DNA of 22,056 nucleotides, from positions 1 through 22,056 of the forward strand of contig JAEZKJ010000094.1 in NCBI GenBank assembly GCA_023415545.1, given 5' to 3'. The notes below the pieces were generated by a model. The model saw only the letters and a program-made list of their open reading frames with translations. It made no database searches and had not been told where the DNA came from. Shown here piece by piece: positions 8,327-15,751 of the stretch. The DNA is from Bacteroidota bacterium. GTDB taxonomy: Bacteria; Bacteroidota; Bacteroidia; Bacteroidales; Bacteroidaceae. Each line of letters opens with the position of its first letter. Position 1 is the first letter of the stretch. The position numbers were made by a program, and so were the translations under genes.

Positions 8327-8397
8327 TCTACGCCGGCATTACCCGGATCAGATATAAGGGTATGATCTCAGCCCGATTTGTTAAGGCACCCCTATTA
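8327..8397 (-). promoter_or_regulatory. TPP riboswitch (THI box)
   Basis: Read on the minus strand, the conserved thiamine-pyrophosphate aptamer parts appear in order: GGGGTGCC, GGCTGAGA, ACCC, then CTGATCCGGGTAATGCC and GGCGTAG. The aptamer ends about 13 nt before the receptor ATG and no terminator hairpin lies between. Repression by TPP is therefore likely to act on translation start, not on transcription elongation. Confidence 0.95.
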
Positions 8398-8409
8398 TTT
8401 GAATGAGAG

Positions 8410-8439
8410 CAAAGGTATATTTTTTATAATAACTAACAA
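8410..8439 (-). promoter_or_regulatory. Promoter of the thiamine operon
   Basis: On the minus strand TTG (8437-8439), a 19-nt spacer and TACCTTTG (8410-8417) match the Bacteroidota consensus. The predicted start point is a few bases downstream, just before the riboswitch. Confidence 0.8.
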
Positions 8440-8472
8440 GTAAAAGGATTGAATTTTTAATGTATTGAATAA

Positions 8473-8499
8473 AAAAAGGAGCATATCCTGCTCCTTTTT
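8473..8499 (-). terminator. Rho-independent terminator of the MBL gene
   Basis: An 11-bp stem (8473-8483 with 8489-8499) and a 5-nt loop, followed on the minus strand by a run of seven T. It lies 25 nt past the stop of the metallo-beta-lactamase-fold gene and insulates the thiamine operon. Confidence 0.9.
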
Positions 8500-8523
8500 C
8501 TATTAATATGTAAATAAAATGCT

Positions 8524-9270
8524 CTATTCCATATCTTTAATTTTTATGGTAGTATATGGTTTAACCTCTTTTTCAAGAAGGTTCATATCTGTACTATTTT
8601 CGGGATTACCATAGTGATAAGGATAGAATATTTTTGGACGAATAGCTTTTATAACATCTATTGCCTGATTAACACTCATTGTATAAGGTTGATTAACAGG
8701 TAAAAATGCAATATCGATATTTTTTAAAGCTTTAACTTCTTCTACGTTTTCTGTATCGCCAGCAACATAAATTCTTGTCTTTCCTATATTAAAAAGATAT
8801 CCACAGTTTTTATTCGATTTTGGATGAAACTGGATATGCTCTTTTGTAATGTTATATGCAGGAATTACTTCTACTTTAATGCCATTTTCAAGTTTTACAG
8901 TTTCTCCAGGTTTTAAAGTAGTTACATTTGCTTCATTAATCTTTTGTGAAGTTATAGAGTCACAATAAATATGAGTAGTTGGCTTGGATATACTTTTAAT
9001 TGTATTAATATCTAAATGGTCACCATGTGAGTGGGTAACAAAAACCACATCAGCCTTTTTCTCTTTACTGTAATCTGCCATTCCTTTTACAGGATCTATA
9101 TAAATCATATTATTATCCGCCTCAATTCCCAATGAGGCATGCCCGTATAGATGTAACTTTATATCTTTCCCATCTTCAGCTTTATAAATCTCTGTTCGAC
9201 CACTATTTTGAGCCAACAAAGATGTCAATCCTATAAGGATGAATGCCATTGAAACGAATGTTTTTTTCAT
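8524..9270 (-). CDS. Exported metallo-beta-lactamase-fold metal-dependent hydrolase
   Basis: A 248-residue protein with an N-terminal signal peptide (about 1-21, ending LLAQ). The MBL-fold metal site is complete: HSHGDH with His80, His82, Asp84 and His85, the GDTE aspartate after IYVAGD, and a last histidine in YPYHYG. The compact fold with YGHASLGIE and IDPVK near the start resembles the UPF0173/Beta-lactamase_2 group, whose substrates are mostly unknown, and not true beta-lactamases. An ATG 30 nt further upstream (9300) is in frame, but it falls inside the -7 promoter box, so the start at 9270 is preferred. It is a single gene, divergent from the Memo-AMMECR1 gene. The periplasmic location is inferred from the signal peptide. 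Confidence 0.88.
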   Translation of the reverse strand: MKKTFVSMAFILIGLTSLLAQNSGRTEIYKAEDGKDIKLHLYGHASLGIEADNNMIYIDPVKGMADYSKEKKADVVFVTHSHGDHLDINTIKSISKPTTHIYCDSITSQKINEANVTTLKPGETVKLENGIKVEVIPAYNITKEHIQFHPKSNKNCGYLFNIGKTRIYVAGDTENVEEVKALKNIDIAFLPVNQPYTMSVNQAIDVIKAIRPKIFYPYHYGNPENSTDMNLLEKEVKPYTTIKIKDME

Positions 9271-9297
9271 AATTAATCTTTTTAAGTTGTATACGCA

Positions 9298-9327
9298 CAA
9301 AAGTATAAAAATAAGCTATCAAACAAA
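9298..9327 (-). promoter_or_regulatory. Promoter of the MBL-fold gene
   Basis: On the minus strand TTTG (9324-9327), an 18-nt spacer and TACTTTTG (9298-9305). The predicted start point near 9291 gives a leader of about 20 nt and rules out the ATG at 9300. Confidence 0.75.
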
Positions 9328-9383
9328 TCTCTTCTACTCTTTTTTTGTTTATAAAATATTACTCAAAAAAAAAACATTTTTAT

Positions 9384-10877
9384 ATGTGGTTAAAATATTT
9401 ATTTACAAATGTTTATTCTGGAAAATCTAATGTAGATAATACAAGGAAAATGAGCTTTTCAGGTACATTTTATCCCTCTTCAAAAGGTGATAATGATAGA
9501 CTTTTATCTAATTATTTTAAGCCATATAAAAAAACAAAATATTACGATAATGTTCGCGCTATTATCATTCCTCACGGATTATATAGACATTCAGGTAAAA
9601 TATCTGCTTCTGCTATCGGACGTATAAATCCATTGAAAAAATATGATCATATTTTTATTATTGGGTCTAGCCGAACTCTCTATGTTGATGGGGCTTCTGT
9701 AGAAAACAAATATAATTATTACGATACCCCTTATGGAAAAATTGAGGTTGATAAAGAGTTGTGTAATAAGTTGATTGCTGAAAATTCTTGCTTTTCACAT
9801 CGTCCGGGAGTTCATAATAATGAGCACTGCATTGAGGTACAGTTACCTATATTGAAATATTATTTCAAAAAATTACCTCCAATTGTTCCTATAATAATAG
9901 GATCCGAATCGATTCATCTTATAATGGACATTGCTTTTGCATTGAAATCATATTTCGATGGTAACAATCTTTTTGTAATAAGCAGTGATTTTTCACAATT
10001 TCCTTCCTACGAAAATGCTAATAAAATCGATGCTATAACAGCAAAATCAATTGTTCAGTGTTCTATTGATGATTTTTTTGATGTTGCTTATGCTGAGTCC
10101 AAGTTACATATTCCAAATCTTGTAACTCTATCCTCCGGAAAATCGGCCATCGCTATATTGCTTCATATTGCATCACAATGTAATGATTTAAAGGTGAGCC
10201 ACACAGGTTATATAAACACCGGTGATGTGAATAAAGAGAAGCGTGATAGGGTAGTAGGATATCATGGATTTGTATTTACACGTGATACTATTCACGAGGA
10301 ACAGCCTGATTTATATTTATCCGATAATGAGAAAAATACTCTTTTAGCTGTTGCCCGAAACTCAATTGAAAAACGTCTTTTGATTCAACGAGCTATTCCT
10401 TTAGAGGAGTGGAAACTTACCGAGAATTTGAAACGTAAATGTGGTATTTATATCTCATTAACTAAAAATGGAGTGCTCAGGGGAAGTATAGGTCACTTTG
10501 ACTACGATGTATCTCTATTTCAGAATGTAGTTGATATGTCACAAGCATCTGCCTTTGATGATCCACGTTTTCATCCTCTTATAGAGAATGAAGTAAATAA
10601 AATAAATATCGAGATATCAGTGATAACGCATATGCGTAGAATTTATGAACTGAGTCAGTTTATAGTTGGGAAACATGGTATTTGTATTAAAAAAGATGGT
10701 AAGTGTGGCCTTTTCCTACCACAAGTTGCCAATGAGGTTAAGTGGAATAAAGAAGAGTTTATATCCCATTGTGCTCGTGATAAAGCCGGAATAGGGTGGA
10801 ATGGATGGAAAAATGCCGAAATATACCTGTTTGAAACTATTGTGTTCAGTGAATTGAGTCAAAATTGTATAAAATAA
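9384..10877 (+). CDS. Memo-AMMECR1 fusion (AmmeMemoRadiSam proteins B and A)
   Basis: A 497-residue two-domain protein. Residues about 23-295 form a Memo-like domain: GTFYPS near the start, PHGLYRHSG (a degenerate form of PHAGYxYSG, His64), then NNEHCIEVQLPIL and ISSDFSQF. Residues about 313-490 form an AMMECR1 domain, with LRGSIG at 365-370 and the AFDDPRFHPL block. The two families co-occur with a radical-SAM enzyme in the so-called AmmeMemoRadiSam system, whose chemistry is not settled; no radical-SAM gene lies in this window. Start choice: 9384 is the first ATG; the frame is open to a TTG at 9345, while 9450 would cut the arginine that opens the Memo fold. Probably cytoplasmic. Confidence 0.88.
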   Translation: MWLKYLFTNVYSGKSNVDNTRKMSFSGTFYPSSKGDNDRLLSNYFKPYKKTKYYDNVRAIIIPHGLYRHSGKISASAIGRINPLKKYDHIFIIGSSRTLYVDGASVENKYNYYDTPYGKIEVDKELCNKLIAENSCFSHRPGVHNNEHCIEVQLPILKYYFKKLPPIVPIIIGSESIHLIMDIAFALKSYFDGNNLFVISSDFSQFPSYENANKIDAITAKSIVQCSIDDFFDVAYAESKLHIPNLVTLSSGKSAIAILLHIASQCNDLKVSHTGYINTGDVNKEKRDRVVGYHGFVFTRDTIHEEQPDLYLSDNEKNTLLAVARNSIEKRLLIQRAIPLEEWKLTENLKRKCGIYISLTKNGVLRGSIGHFDYDVSLFQNVVDMSQASAFDDPRFHPLIENEVNKINIEISVITHMRRIYELSQFIVGKHGICIKKDGKCGLFLPQVANEVKWNKEEFISHCARDKAGIGWNGWKNAEIYLFETIVFSELSQNCIK

Positions 10878-10878
10878 A

Positions 10879-10920
10879 ATTAGGCTTGGTATAAATAATA
10901 TATTAATACCAAGCCCTAAT
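10879..10920. terminator. Hairpin terminator between convergent genes
   Basis: A 14-bp stem with one bulged base (10879-10892 with 10906-10920) encloses an AT-rich loop. On the minus strand it is followed by a T-rich stretch, so it best fits the PepSY-like gene ending at 10948, and may also stop the Memo-AMMECR1 transcript. Confidence 0.75.
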
Positions 10921-10947
10921 GAAATTAATGAGAAATAACTATTTGTT

Positions 10948-11436
10948 TTACCACATTGATGGTTTAGAAATCTTTTTACCATTAAGATTAAAATAGATAT
11001 CTCTTCCTCTAATTGTCTCTATCTTATATCCCATTTGTGGTTTATATTCAACCTCATTTATTTTATTGACGAGCATGTTACTATCTATGTAATTATAGAT
11101 TGATGAAGGAAGAATATCATATAACATATTTTTATGTAAAGACATGTGGTCTGGAGCATCAATTTCACGCCACTCTCCGGTTTTTGAATGGAATTTCAAA
11201 TCTACTCCATTGATCAACTCTACATCATATATATTTTTAAATGTCTCAAGTTCAACCTCTGTAACTTCTATACCGGGATAGTATAAGTTAAGAAATTTGG
11301 TAATTGTTTCTGGTAAAGAACTAGCTCTTTCTGAAATAGAAGTAACTGGGCCTATCTGAGCTGAAACATATGAAAATGATGAAAATAGTGCCATCACAAT
11401 CAAAGCAACTTTTAATAATTCTTTTTTCATAATCAT
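10948..11436 (-). CDS. Secreted PepSY-like (DUF2874) protein
   Basis: A 162-residue protein with a signal peptide (about 1-26, ending VSAQ). The rest has two PepSY-like units typical of the Bacteroidota family once called putative beta-lactamase-inhibitor-like. The first runs from LPETITKFLNLYYPG through VTEVELE, YDVELINGVDLKFHSKTGEWREI. The second, more diverged, runs from LPSSIYNYI through INEVEYKPQMGYKIE and DIYFNLNGK. These proteins are periplasmic or surface-exposed; their ligand is unknown. The ATG at 11430 (giving MKKELL) is an equally good start. It stands alone on the minus strand between two plus-strand genes. Confidence 0.82.
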   Translation of the reverse strand: MIMKKELLKVALIVMALFSSFSYVSAQIGPVTSISERASSLPETITKFLNLYYPGIEVTEVELETFKNIYDVELINGVDLKFHSKTGEWREIDAPDHMSLHKNMLYDILPSSIYNYIDSNMLVNKINEVEYKPQMGYKIETIRGRDIYFNLNGKKISKPSMW

Positions 11437-11634
11437 ATTTTTGAATGTTCTTTATTAAAACGAGTATTTGATAGGTGTTGTTCTTCTTTTAATAAATATA
11501 AAAGCATTTATAGTACTATTTAGTCTAATTTTATATTTATGTAATATACAATATAAATAATGTAACATATTTGTTTGTGGTAAGCTCTTAAAAACCTTTC
11601 TTTTGAGCTAAGTAATATTTATAAAACATTTTCT

Positions 11635-12924
11635 ATGAAATTCACATTAATTCTAGCTGCTATGCTAACGTTTTTCAGTTTTTCAGCTAATGCACTTGGC
11701 GATGAACTTTCCGGTAACAAATCTTCCACAATAAAAGATCCATGGAATAAAGGAGCTTTTGAAACTAATAAGTATCGTAACCTTTTTGCTGAAGCCGGTT
11801 ACAAGAAAAAAGATATAAATAAGAAGTTAAATGAAGTATTCGAATCGGTTTTTTATGGACCTCAAAAAGTATATTTTGAAGTAGGCGATTCAATGGCATA
11901 TATCAGTGATATTAAGAATAAAGATGTACGTACCGAGGGTATGTCATATGGATTAATGATTGCAGTACAATTTGATAAAAAAGATATTTTCGATAGACTT
12001 TGGCGTTGGGGAAAGAAGTATATGCAACACCAAGAGGGTGATTTAAAAGGATATTTTGCTTGGAGTTGTAGAATTGATGGAAAACGTAATGCCGCCGGCC
12101 CTGCATCCGATGGAGAACTTTACTATGTTACTTCACTCATCTTTGCTTCCAATCGTTGGGGTAATGATGGTGAGATTAATTACTTAGCTGAGGCACAGAA
12201 TATTCTTAATTGTTCCTTTGAGAAGAAGAATTTGCAAAGAACAGCTCCATTCATAAACTTAGAGAATAAACTTATAACTTTTACTCCCGACAGATGGGGT
12301 GGTCGTTTTACTGACCCTTCATATCATGTTCCTGCTTTTTACGAAGTATGGGCACGTTGGGCTAATGATGGACGCTCAGAATTTTGGATGGAATGTGCTA
12401 AAGCTAGTCGTCAATATTTACAAAAATGTATTAATCCGGAAACAGGGCTTAACCCGGATTATAGTAATTATGATGGCTCATTGATGAAGTCCAGACAACT
12501 TATTGGTGATGCATTCCGTTTTGATTCTTGGCGTGTACCAATGAACATCGCTTTGGATTATTCATGGAGTTGCGCCGATAAAGAGTGGCAAAACCATTAT
12601 GGTAATCTAATTCAAAATTTCCTATATAATCAAGGCATTAAAACATATGTTGATCAGTATAATGTTGATGGAACAAAACCTGAACGAATACTCCCTGCAG
12701 GTGGTTATACCGCATTGCGTCACTCGTTAGGACTTGTAGCTACAGCTGCTGCTGCATCAATACAGAGTAGTAATGATAATAGAAAAGAGTTCATTGATGA
12801 ACTGTGGAATGCTAAACATGAACCATATGAAGATGGCTATTTCGATGCTTACTATGATGGACTGTTACGACTATTTGCTTTCATGCACCTGAGTGGAAAC
12901 TATAAAATTATCTTTCCTAAATAG
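11635..12924 (+). CDS. GH8 enzyme, probable reducing-end xylose-releasing exo-oligoxylanase
   Basis: A 429-residue glycoside hydrolase of family 8 with a signal peptide (about 1-20). The blocks VRTEGMSYGLMIAVQ, GYFAWSCRIDGK, GPASDGELYY, DPSYHVPAFYEVWARWA and GNYKIIFPK line up with Bacillus halodurans Rex (EC 3.2.1.156), which removes xylose from the reducing end of xylo-oligosaccharides. The proton donor would be Glu101 in TEGMSYG and the base Asp297 in DSWRVPMNIALD. Length is close to Rex plus a leader. No lipobox and no added binding domain are present, so it is probably periplasmic. Other GH8 activities (chitosanase, endoglucanase) are less likely given the Rex-like blocks. No SusC/SusD pair adjoins it. 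No clear promoter was found in the 198 nt upstream. Confidence 0.9.
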   Translation: MKFTLILAAMLTFFSFSANALGDELSGNKSSTIKDPWNKGAFETNKYRNLFAEAGYKKKDINKKLNEVFESVFYGPQKVYFEVGDSMAYISDIKNKDVRTEGMSYGLMIAVQFDKKDIFDRLWRWGKKYMQHQEGDLKGYFAWSCRIDGKRNAAGPASDGELYYVTSLIFASNRWGNDGEINYLAEAQNILNCSFEKKNLQRTAPFINLENKLITFTPDRWGGRFTDPSYHVPAFYEVWARWANDGRSEFWMECAKASRQYLQKCINPETGLNPDYSNYDGSLMKSRQLIGDAFRFDSWRVPMNIALDYSWSCADKEWQNHYGNLIQNFLYNQGIKTYVDQYNVDGTKPERILPAGGYTALRHSLGLVATAAAASIQSSNDNRKEFIDELWNAKHEPYEDGYFDAYYDGLLRLFAFMHLSGNYKIIFPK

Positions 12925-12946
12925 CAATTATTTAAAACATAACTTC

Positions 12947-12984
12947 AAATAGCACCGTGAAACATCTGTTTCACGGTGCTATTT
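12947..12984 (+). terminator. Long perfect hairpin after the GH8 gene
   Basis: Arms 12947-12964 and 12967-12984 are perfectly complementary over 18 bp with only two bases between them, so the real loop is probably four bases or more. It sits 22 nt after the GH8 stop, is followed by AT-rich sequence and probably ends that transcript. Confidence 0.75.
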
Positions 12985-12986
12985 AT

Positions 12987-13042
12987 CTGTTTCACAGTGT
13001 GAAACGGATAACTCACATCGCAAAACGAAGAAGTTATCCCGT
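12987..13042. repeat. Two further overlapping inverted repeats
   Basis: Arms CTGTTTCAC (12987-12995) and GTGAAACGG (12999-13007) pair with one wobble. Then GGATAACT (13006-13013) pairs with AGTTATCC (13032-13039). The two share bases 13006-13007, and the first reuses the TGTTTCAC arm of the preceding hairpin. Confidence 0.6.
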
Positions 13043-13102
13043 ATGATAATAAAATTGTTTTCGAATGATTGGGTTTATCTTTTCCACATAATACAGAATG
13101 GA

Positions 13103-13132
13103 TTTAAATGATGAATATTTATTTTATCTTTG
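13103..13132 (+). promoter_or_regulatory. Probable promoter of the GH29 gene
   Basis: TATCTTTG at 13125-13132 is an exact -7 match; a weak TTTA near 13103-13106 lies 18 nt upstream as the -33 element. The predicted start point is about 25 nt before the ATG at 13162. Confidence 0.55.
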
Positions 13133-13161
13133 TTTTGTAAATAAAATTATTCAGTTTCGCA

Positions 13162-15015
13162 ATGAAGAAATTAATCTTTACTTTGGCTTTAGGGGCATAT
13201 ATTTCGTGTTTGCATGCTCAAACTTTTTATCAAAAGAGTGTAACATTTCCTATGGATGCTACATTGGAGCAGAAATTGCAGATGGCAGCCCGTGTTGTTC
13301 CAACCAAACAACAACTTGAATGGCAGAAGATGGAACTAACATGTTTTCTACATTTTGGTGTAAACACATTCACAGGACGCGAATGGGGTGATGGAACAGA
13401 AGATCCCAATATATTTAATCCTACACAACTAGACTGTGAACAATGGGTAAAATCACTTAAAGATGCCGGATTCAAGATGGCTATCATAACAGCAAAACAT
13501 CATGATGGTTTTTGTTTGTGGCCAACAAAGACCACTACTCATTCTGTAGCATCCTCTTCATGGAAGGATGGGAAGGGTGATGTAGTAGGTGAGTTGAGAA
13601 AAGCATGTGATAAATATGGATTGAAATTTGGTGTTTATCTATCCCCTTGGGACCGAAATGCTAACTGTTATGGTCAGGGTGATGAATACAATAAGTTTTT
13701 TATAGAACAGCTTACCGAACTTCTTACGAATTATGGAGAGGTTCATGAAGTGTGGTTCGATGGAGCAAATGGAGAGGGCCCTAATGGTAAGAAACAGGAG
13801 TATGACTGGACTTCAATATTGAAAACAATACATAAACTTCAGCCCAATGCAGTGACAGCTATAATGGGTGATGATGTTAGGTGGGTAGGTAATGAAAGAG
13901 GTTTGGGGCGTACTACAGAGTGGAGTGCTACTGTATTGTCGCCATTTTCATATAAAGATAAAAGTCAGAACGAGAGACTTAATATAAATGATATGTCGAA
14001 AGATTTGGGTAGCCGTGCGCTTGTTGAGAAGGCATATAAAATGTTTTGGTTCCCATCGGAAGTTGATGTTTCTATTCGTCCGGGATGGTTCTATCATGCA
14101 GAACAGGATAGTAGAGTAAGATCGGTTGCAAACCTGGTAAATATCTATTTTGAATCGGTAGGATACAATTCAGTACTTCTGCTTAATATACCTCCCGACC
14201 GACGAGGATTACTACATGAAACAGATGTACAGAGAATTAAAGAGTTAGGTGACTATATTAAAACCACTTTCGCTGAAAATAGAGTGAAAAATGGTGAGTT
14301 AGCATGGAGTGCTAATAATGGGCAAAGTAAAATATTCAATGTAAAACCCGGTATGGTAAATACTTTCCTCATTCAGGAAGATATTGCTAAAGGACAGAGA
14401 GTGGAAGAGTTCGAAGTTGATATTTTCAGCAATGGTGCTTGGTATCATGTGGCTAAAGGAACGACAATTGGATACAAACGATTGATTCGTTTCTCGGACA
14501 CAGATGCAAGAAGAGTCAGAGTGAAAATAAAATCTACTCGCGATAAAGCTAACATATCAAATGTTGGACTATATTATGCTGCTCCTCTTGTTGATAATCA
14601 GAGCAAACTGAAACTAAGCGATATTAAAACAGATGAATGGAAAGTTATAGGTGATGATGCAACGATGGCTTTTGATGGTAAATTAGAGAGCGGATGGAAA
14701 GTTGATGGCTTGAAACCTTTAACTATAGATATGGGTAAAGATGTTGATATTGTTGGATTCTCATATTCACCACTCAAAGGAGATGATTTAACTGGTACTA
14801 TTTTCAAATATAACTTCTATGTTAGTAAGGATGGTAGTAAATGGACTAGATGTAATTGTGCCGGTGAGTTTAGCAATATAATGCATAACCCAATACCATA
14901 CTTTGTTCGTTTTGCTAAAAGTTATAATGCACGTTATTTCCGATTAGAGCCTGTTCGTGAGATTAACAATAAGCCTGTAACTTCAGTAGGTGAGATTGGT
15001 ATTTTGACAGAGTAA
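13162..15015 (+). CDS. Alpha-L-fucosidase, GH29 (subfamily B-like), with C-terminal discoidin-like domain
   Basis: A 617-residue secreted enzyme with a signal peptide (about 1-19). The catalytic barrel shows FLHFGVNTFTGREWG, the HHDGF pair (His113-His114), GVYLSPWDRN and VWFDGANGEG with nucleophile Asp200. Glu245 in WVGNERG lies 45 residues further, matching the spacing of nucleophile and acid/base in alpha-1,3/1,4-fucosidases of subfamily B such as BiAfcB. Those enzymes need a branched Lewis-type acceptor, so mucin or milk-type glycans are likely substrates; this is inference. A middle beta-sandwich is followed by an F5/8-type C (discoidin/CBM32-like) domain at about 500-615. Fucose released by it could be taken up by the FucP-type symporter at 19135. 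Confidence 0.93.
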   Translation: MKKLIFTLALGAYISCLHAQTFYQKSVTFPMDATLEQKLQMAARVVPTKQQLEWQKMELTCFLHFGVNTFTGREWGDGTEDPNIFNPTQLDCEQWVKSLKDAGFKMAIITAKHHDGFCLWPTKTTTHSVASSSWKDGKGDVVGELRKACDKYGLKFGVYLSPWDRNANCYGQGDEYNKFFIEQLTELLTNYGEVHEVWFDGANGEGPNGKKQEYDWTSILKTIHKLQPNAVTAIMGDDVRWVGNERGLGRTTEWSATVLSPFSYKDKSQNERLNINDMSKDLGSRALVEKAYKMFWFPSEVDVSIRPGWFYHAEQDSRVRSVANLVNIYFESVGYNSVLLLNIPPDRRGLLHETDVQRIKELGDYIKTTFAENRVKNGELAWSANNGQSKIFNVKPGMVNTFLIQEDIAKGQRVEEFEVDIFSNGAWYHVAKGTTIGYKRLIRFSDTDARRVRVKIKSTRDKANISNVGLYYAAPLVDNQSKLKLSDIKTDEWKVIGDDATMAFDGKLESGWKVDGLKPLTIDMGKDVDIVGFSYSPLKGDDLTGTIFKYNFYVSKDGSKWTRCNCAGEFSNIMHNPIPYFVRFAKSYNARYFRLEPVREINNKPVTSVGEIGILTE

Positions 15016-15030
15016 TTATTACGATAATAT

Positions 15031-15069
15031 AAAATTAGGGGATACTTTTTGCAAGTATCCCCTAATTTT
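15031..15069. terminator. Strong bidirectional terminator
   Basis: A perfect 17-bp stem (15031-15047 with 15053-15069) with a 5-nt loop, A-run on the left and T-run on the right. It separates the convergent GH29 and HD-domain genes. Confidence 0.9.
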
Positions 15070-15122
15070 TATAAACTCTCTTCAAAGTTATATTAGGCTA
15101 ATACGTTATCGCAATCAGTGAA

Positions 15123-15743
15123 TTATTCCTTTAGTTTATCATAAATCCTATTAAAATACTCCTTCAATCTCTCTTCATACTTTATTATTTCACGAAGCTC
15201 ATTAAGTCTTACCGCATTGCTTGATTTAGGAATCCATAGTTTAAGATAGCCCCCTTCAGCATATTTTTCGTGCAAATGGTGAACCATACGGCTGTATTGT
15301 TCCTCCTTTCCTAACTCAGGGTAGTGAGATAATCCATATTGAATAGTACGTCGAATAACAGTATCTGCATCAATTAGTCTATCTGCCTCTGCCACGATTT
15401 TCCCATATAATGAACGTGGACTATTTTTACTCGATGCGCGATGATCCTCGATAGCCTCTGCCATTAAAATCAGTTGCTCTTCAGTAAACCACTTTTTCAA
15501 CATGTTATCTTCAAGCAGACATTTTGCCGATGTAAGGTGGTGTGTCTCTCTTCCCTGTGGCATTCCAAGGTCATGATATGCAGCAATGGTATATGCCATA
15601 TCAATATCAGCATCAAATTTCTCGGCAAGGTTTATGCTCTCTTTTATTACTGTCTCAATATGATCGCGCTGATGCGCCTTATCATAGTTTTCATATTGTG
15701 GTAGAATATTTTCCTCTATATATCTCTTCAAATTTTCCTTCAT
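15123..15743 (-). CDS. HD-domain putative phosphohydrolase
   Basis: A 206-residue protein with the HD metal-site pattern: His28, His57-Asp58 in AAYHDLG, His101 in DHRAS, and Asp121 in EADRLIDAD. HD proteins are metal-dependent phosphohydrolases, often acting on nucleotides, but no substrate-specific motif is visible. There is no signal peptide. Its start lies 8 nt after the stop of the Crp/Fnr regulator gene on the same strand, so the two are almost certainly co-transcribed. Its link to the adjacent hcp-ric genes suggests a role in nitrosative or redox stress, for example removing damaged nucleotides; this is only inference. Confidence 0.85.
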   Translation of the reverse strand: MKENLKRYIEENILPQYENYDKAHQRDHIETVIKESINLAEKFDADIDMAYTIAAYHDLGMPQGRETHHLTSAKCLLEDNMLKKWFTEEQLILMAEAIEDHRASSKNSPRSLYGKIVAEADRLIDADTVIRRTIQYGLSHYPELGKEEQYSRMVHHLHEKYAEGGYLKLWIPKSSNAVRLNELREIIKYEERLKEYFNRIYDKLKE

Positions 15744-15751
15744 ATCAATCT

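Noticed and set aside
8075..8365. Plus-strand open frame across the receptor signal peptide and riboswitch
   Set aside because: It is antisense to a clear TonB-dependent receptor start and crosses a conserved TPP aptamer.
9271..9300. Upstream in-frame ATG adding ten residues to the MBL-fold protein
   Set aside because: The ATG overlaps the -7 promoter box, would lie upstream of the predicted transcript start and would bury the signal peptide behind extra charged residues.
9345..9383. TTG start adding 13 residues to the Memo-AMMECR1 protein
   Set aside because: It is a non-ATG codon in an A/T-rich stretch; the first ATG at 9384 already includes the whole Memo fold. It cannot be fully excluded.
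12987..13161. Hairpin chain as a transcription attenuator of the GH29 gene
   Set aside because: The best GH29 promoter (13125-13132) lies downstream of the hairpins, so they would not be in its leader. Kept only as a structural observation.
13162..13221. Possible lipoprotein signal in the GH29 enzyme (ISC near residue 16)
   Set aside because: The residues before Cys16 do not form a good lipobox, and a signal peptidase I site ending HAQ just after it is more likely.
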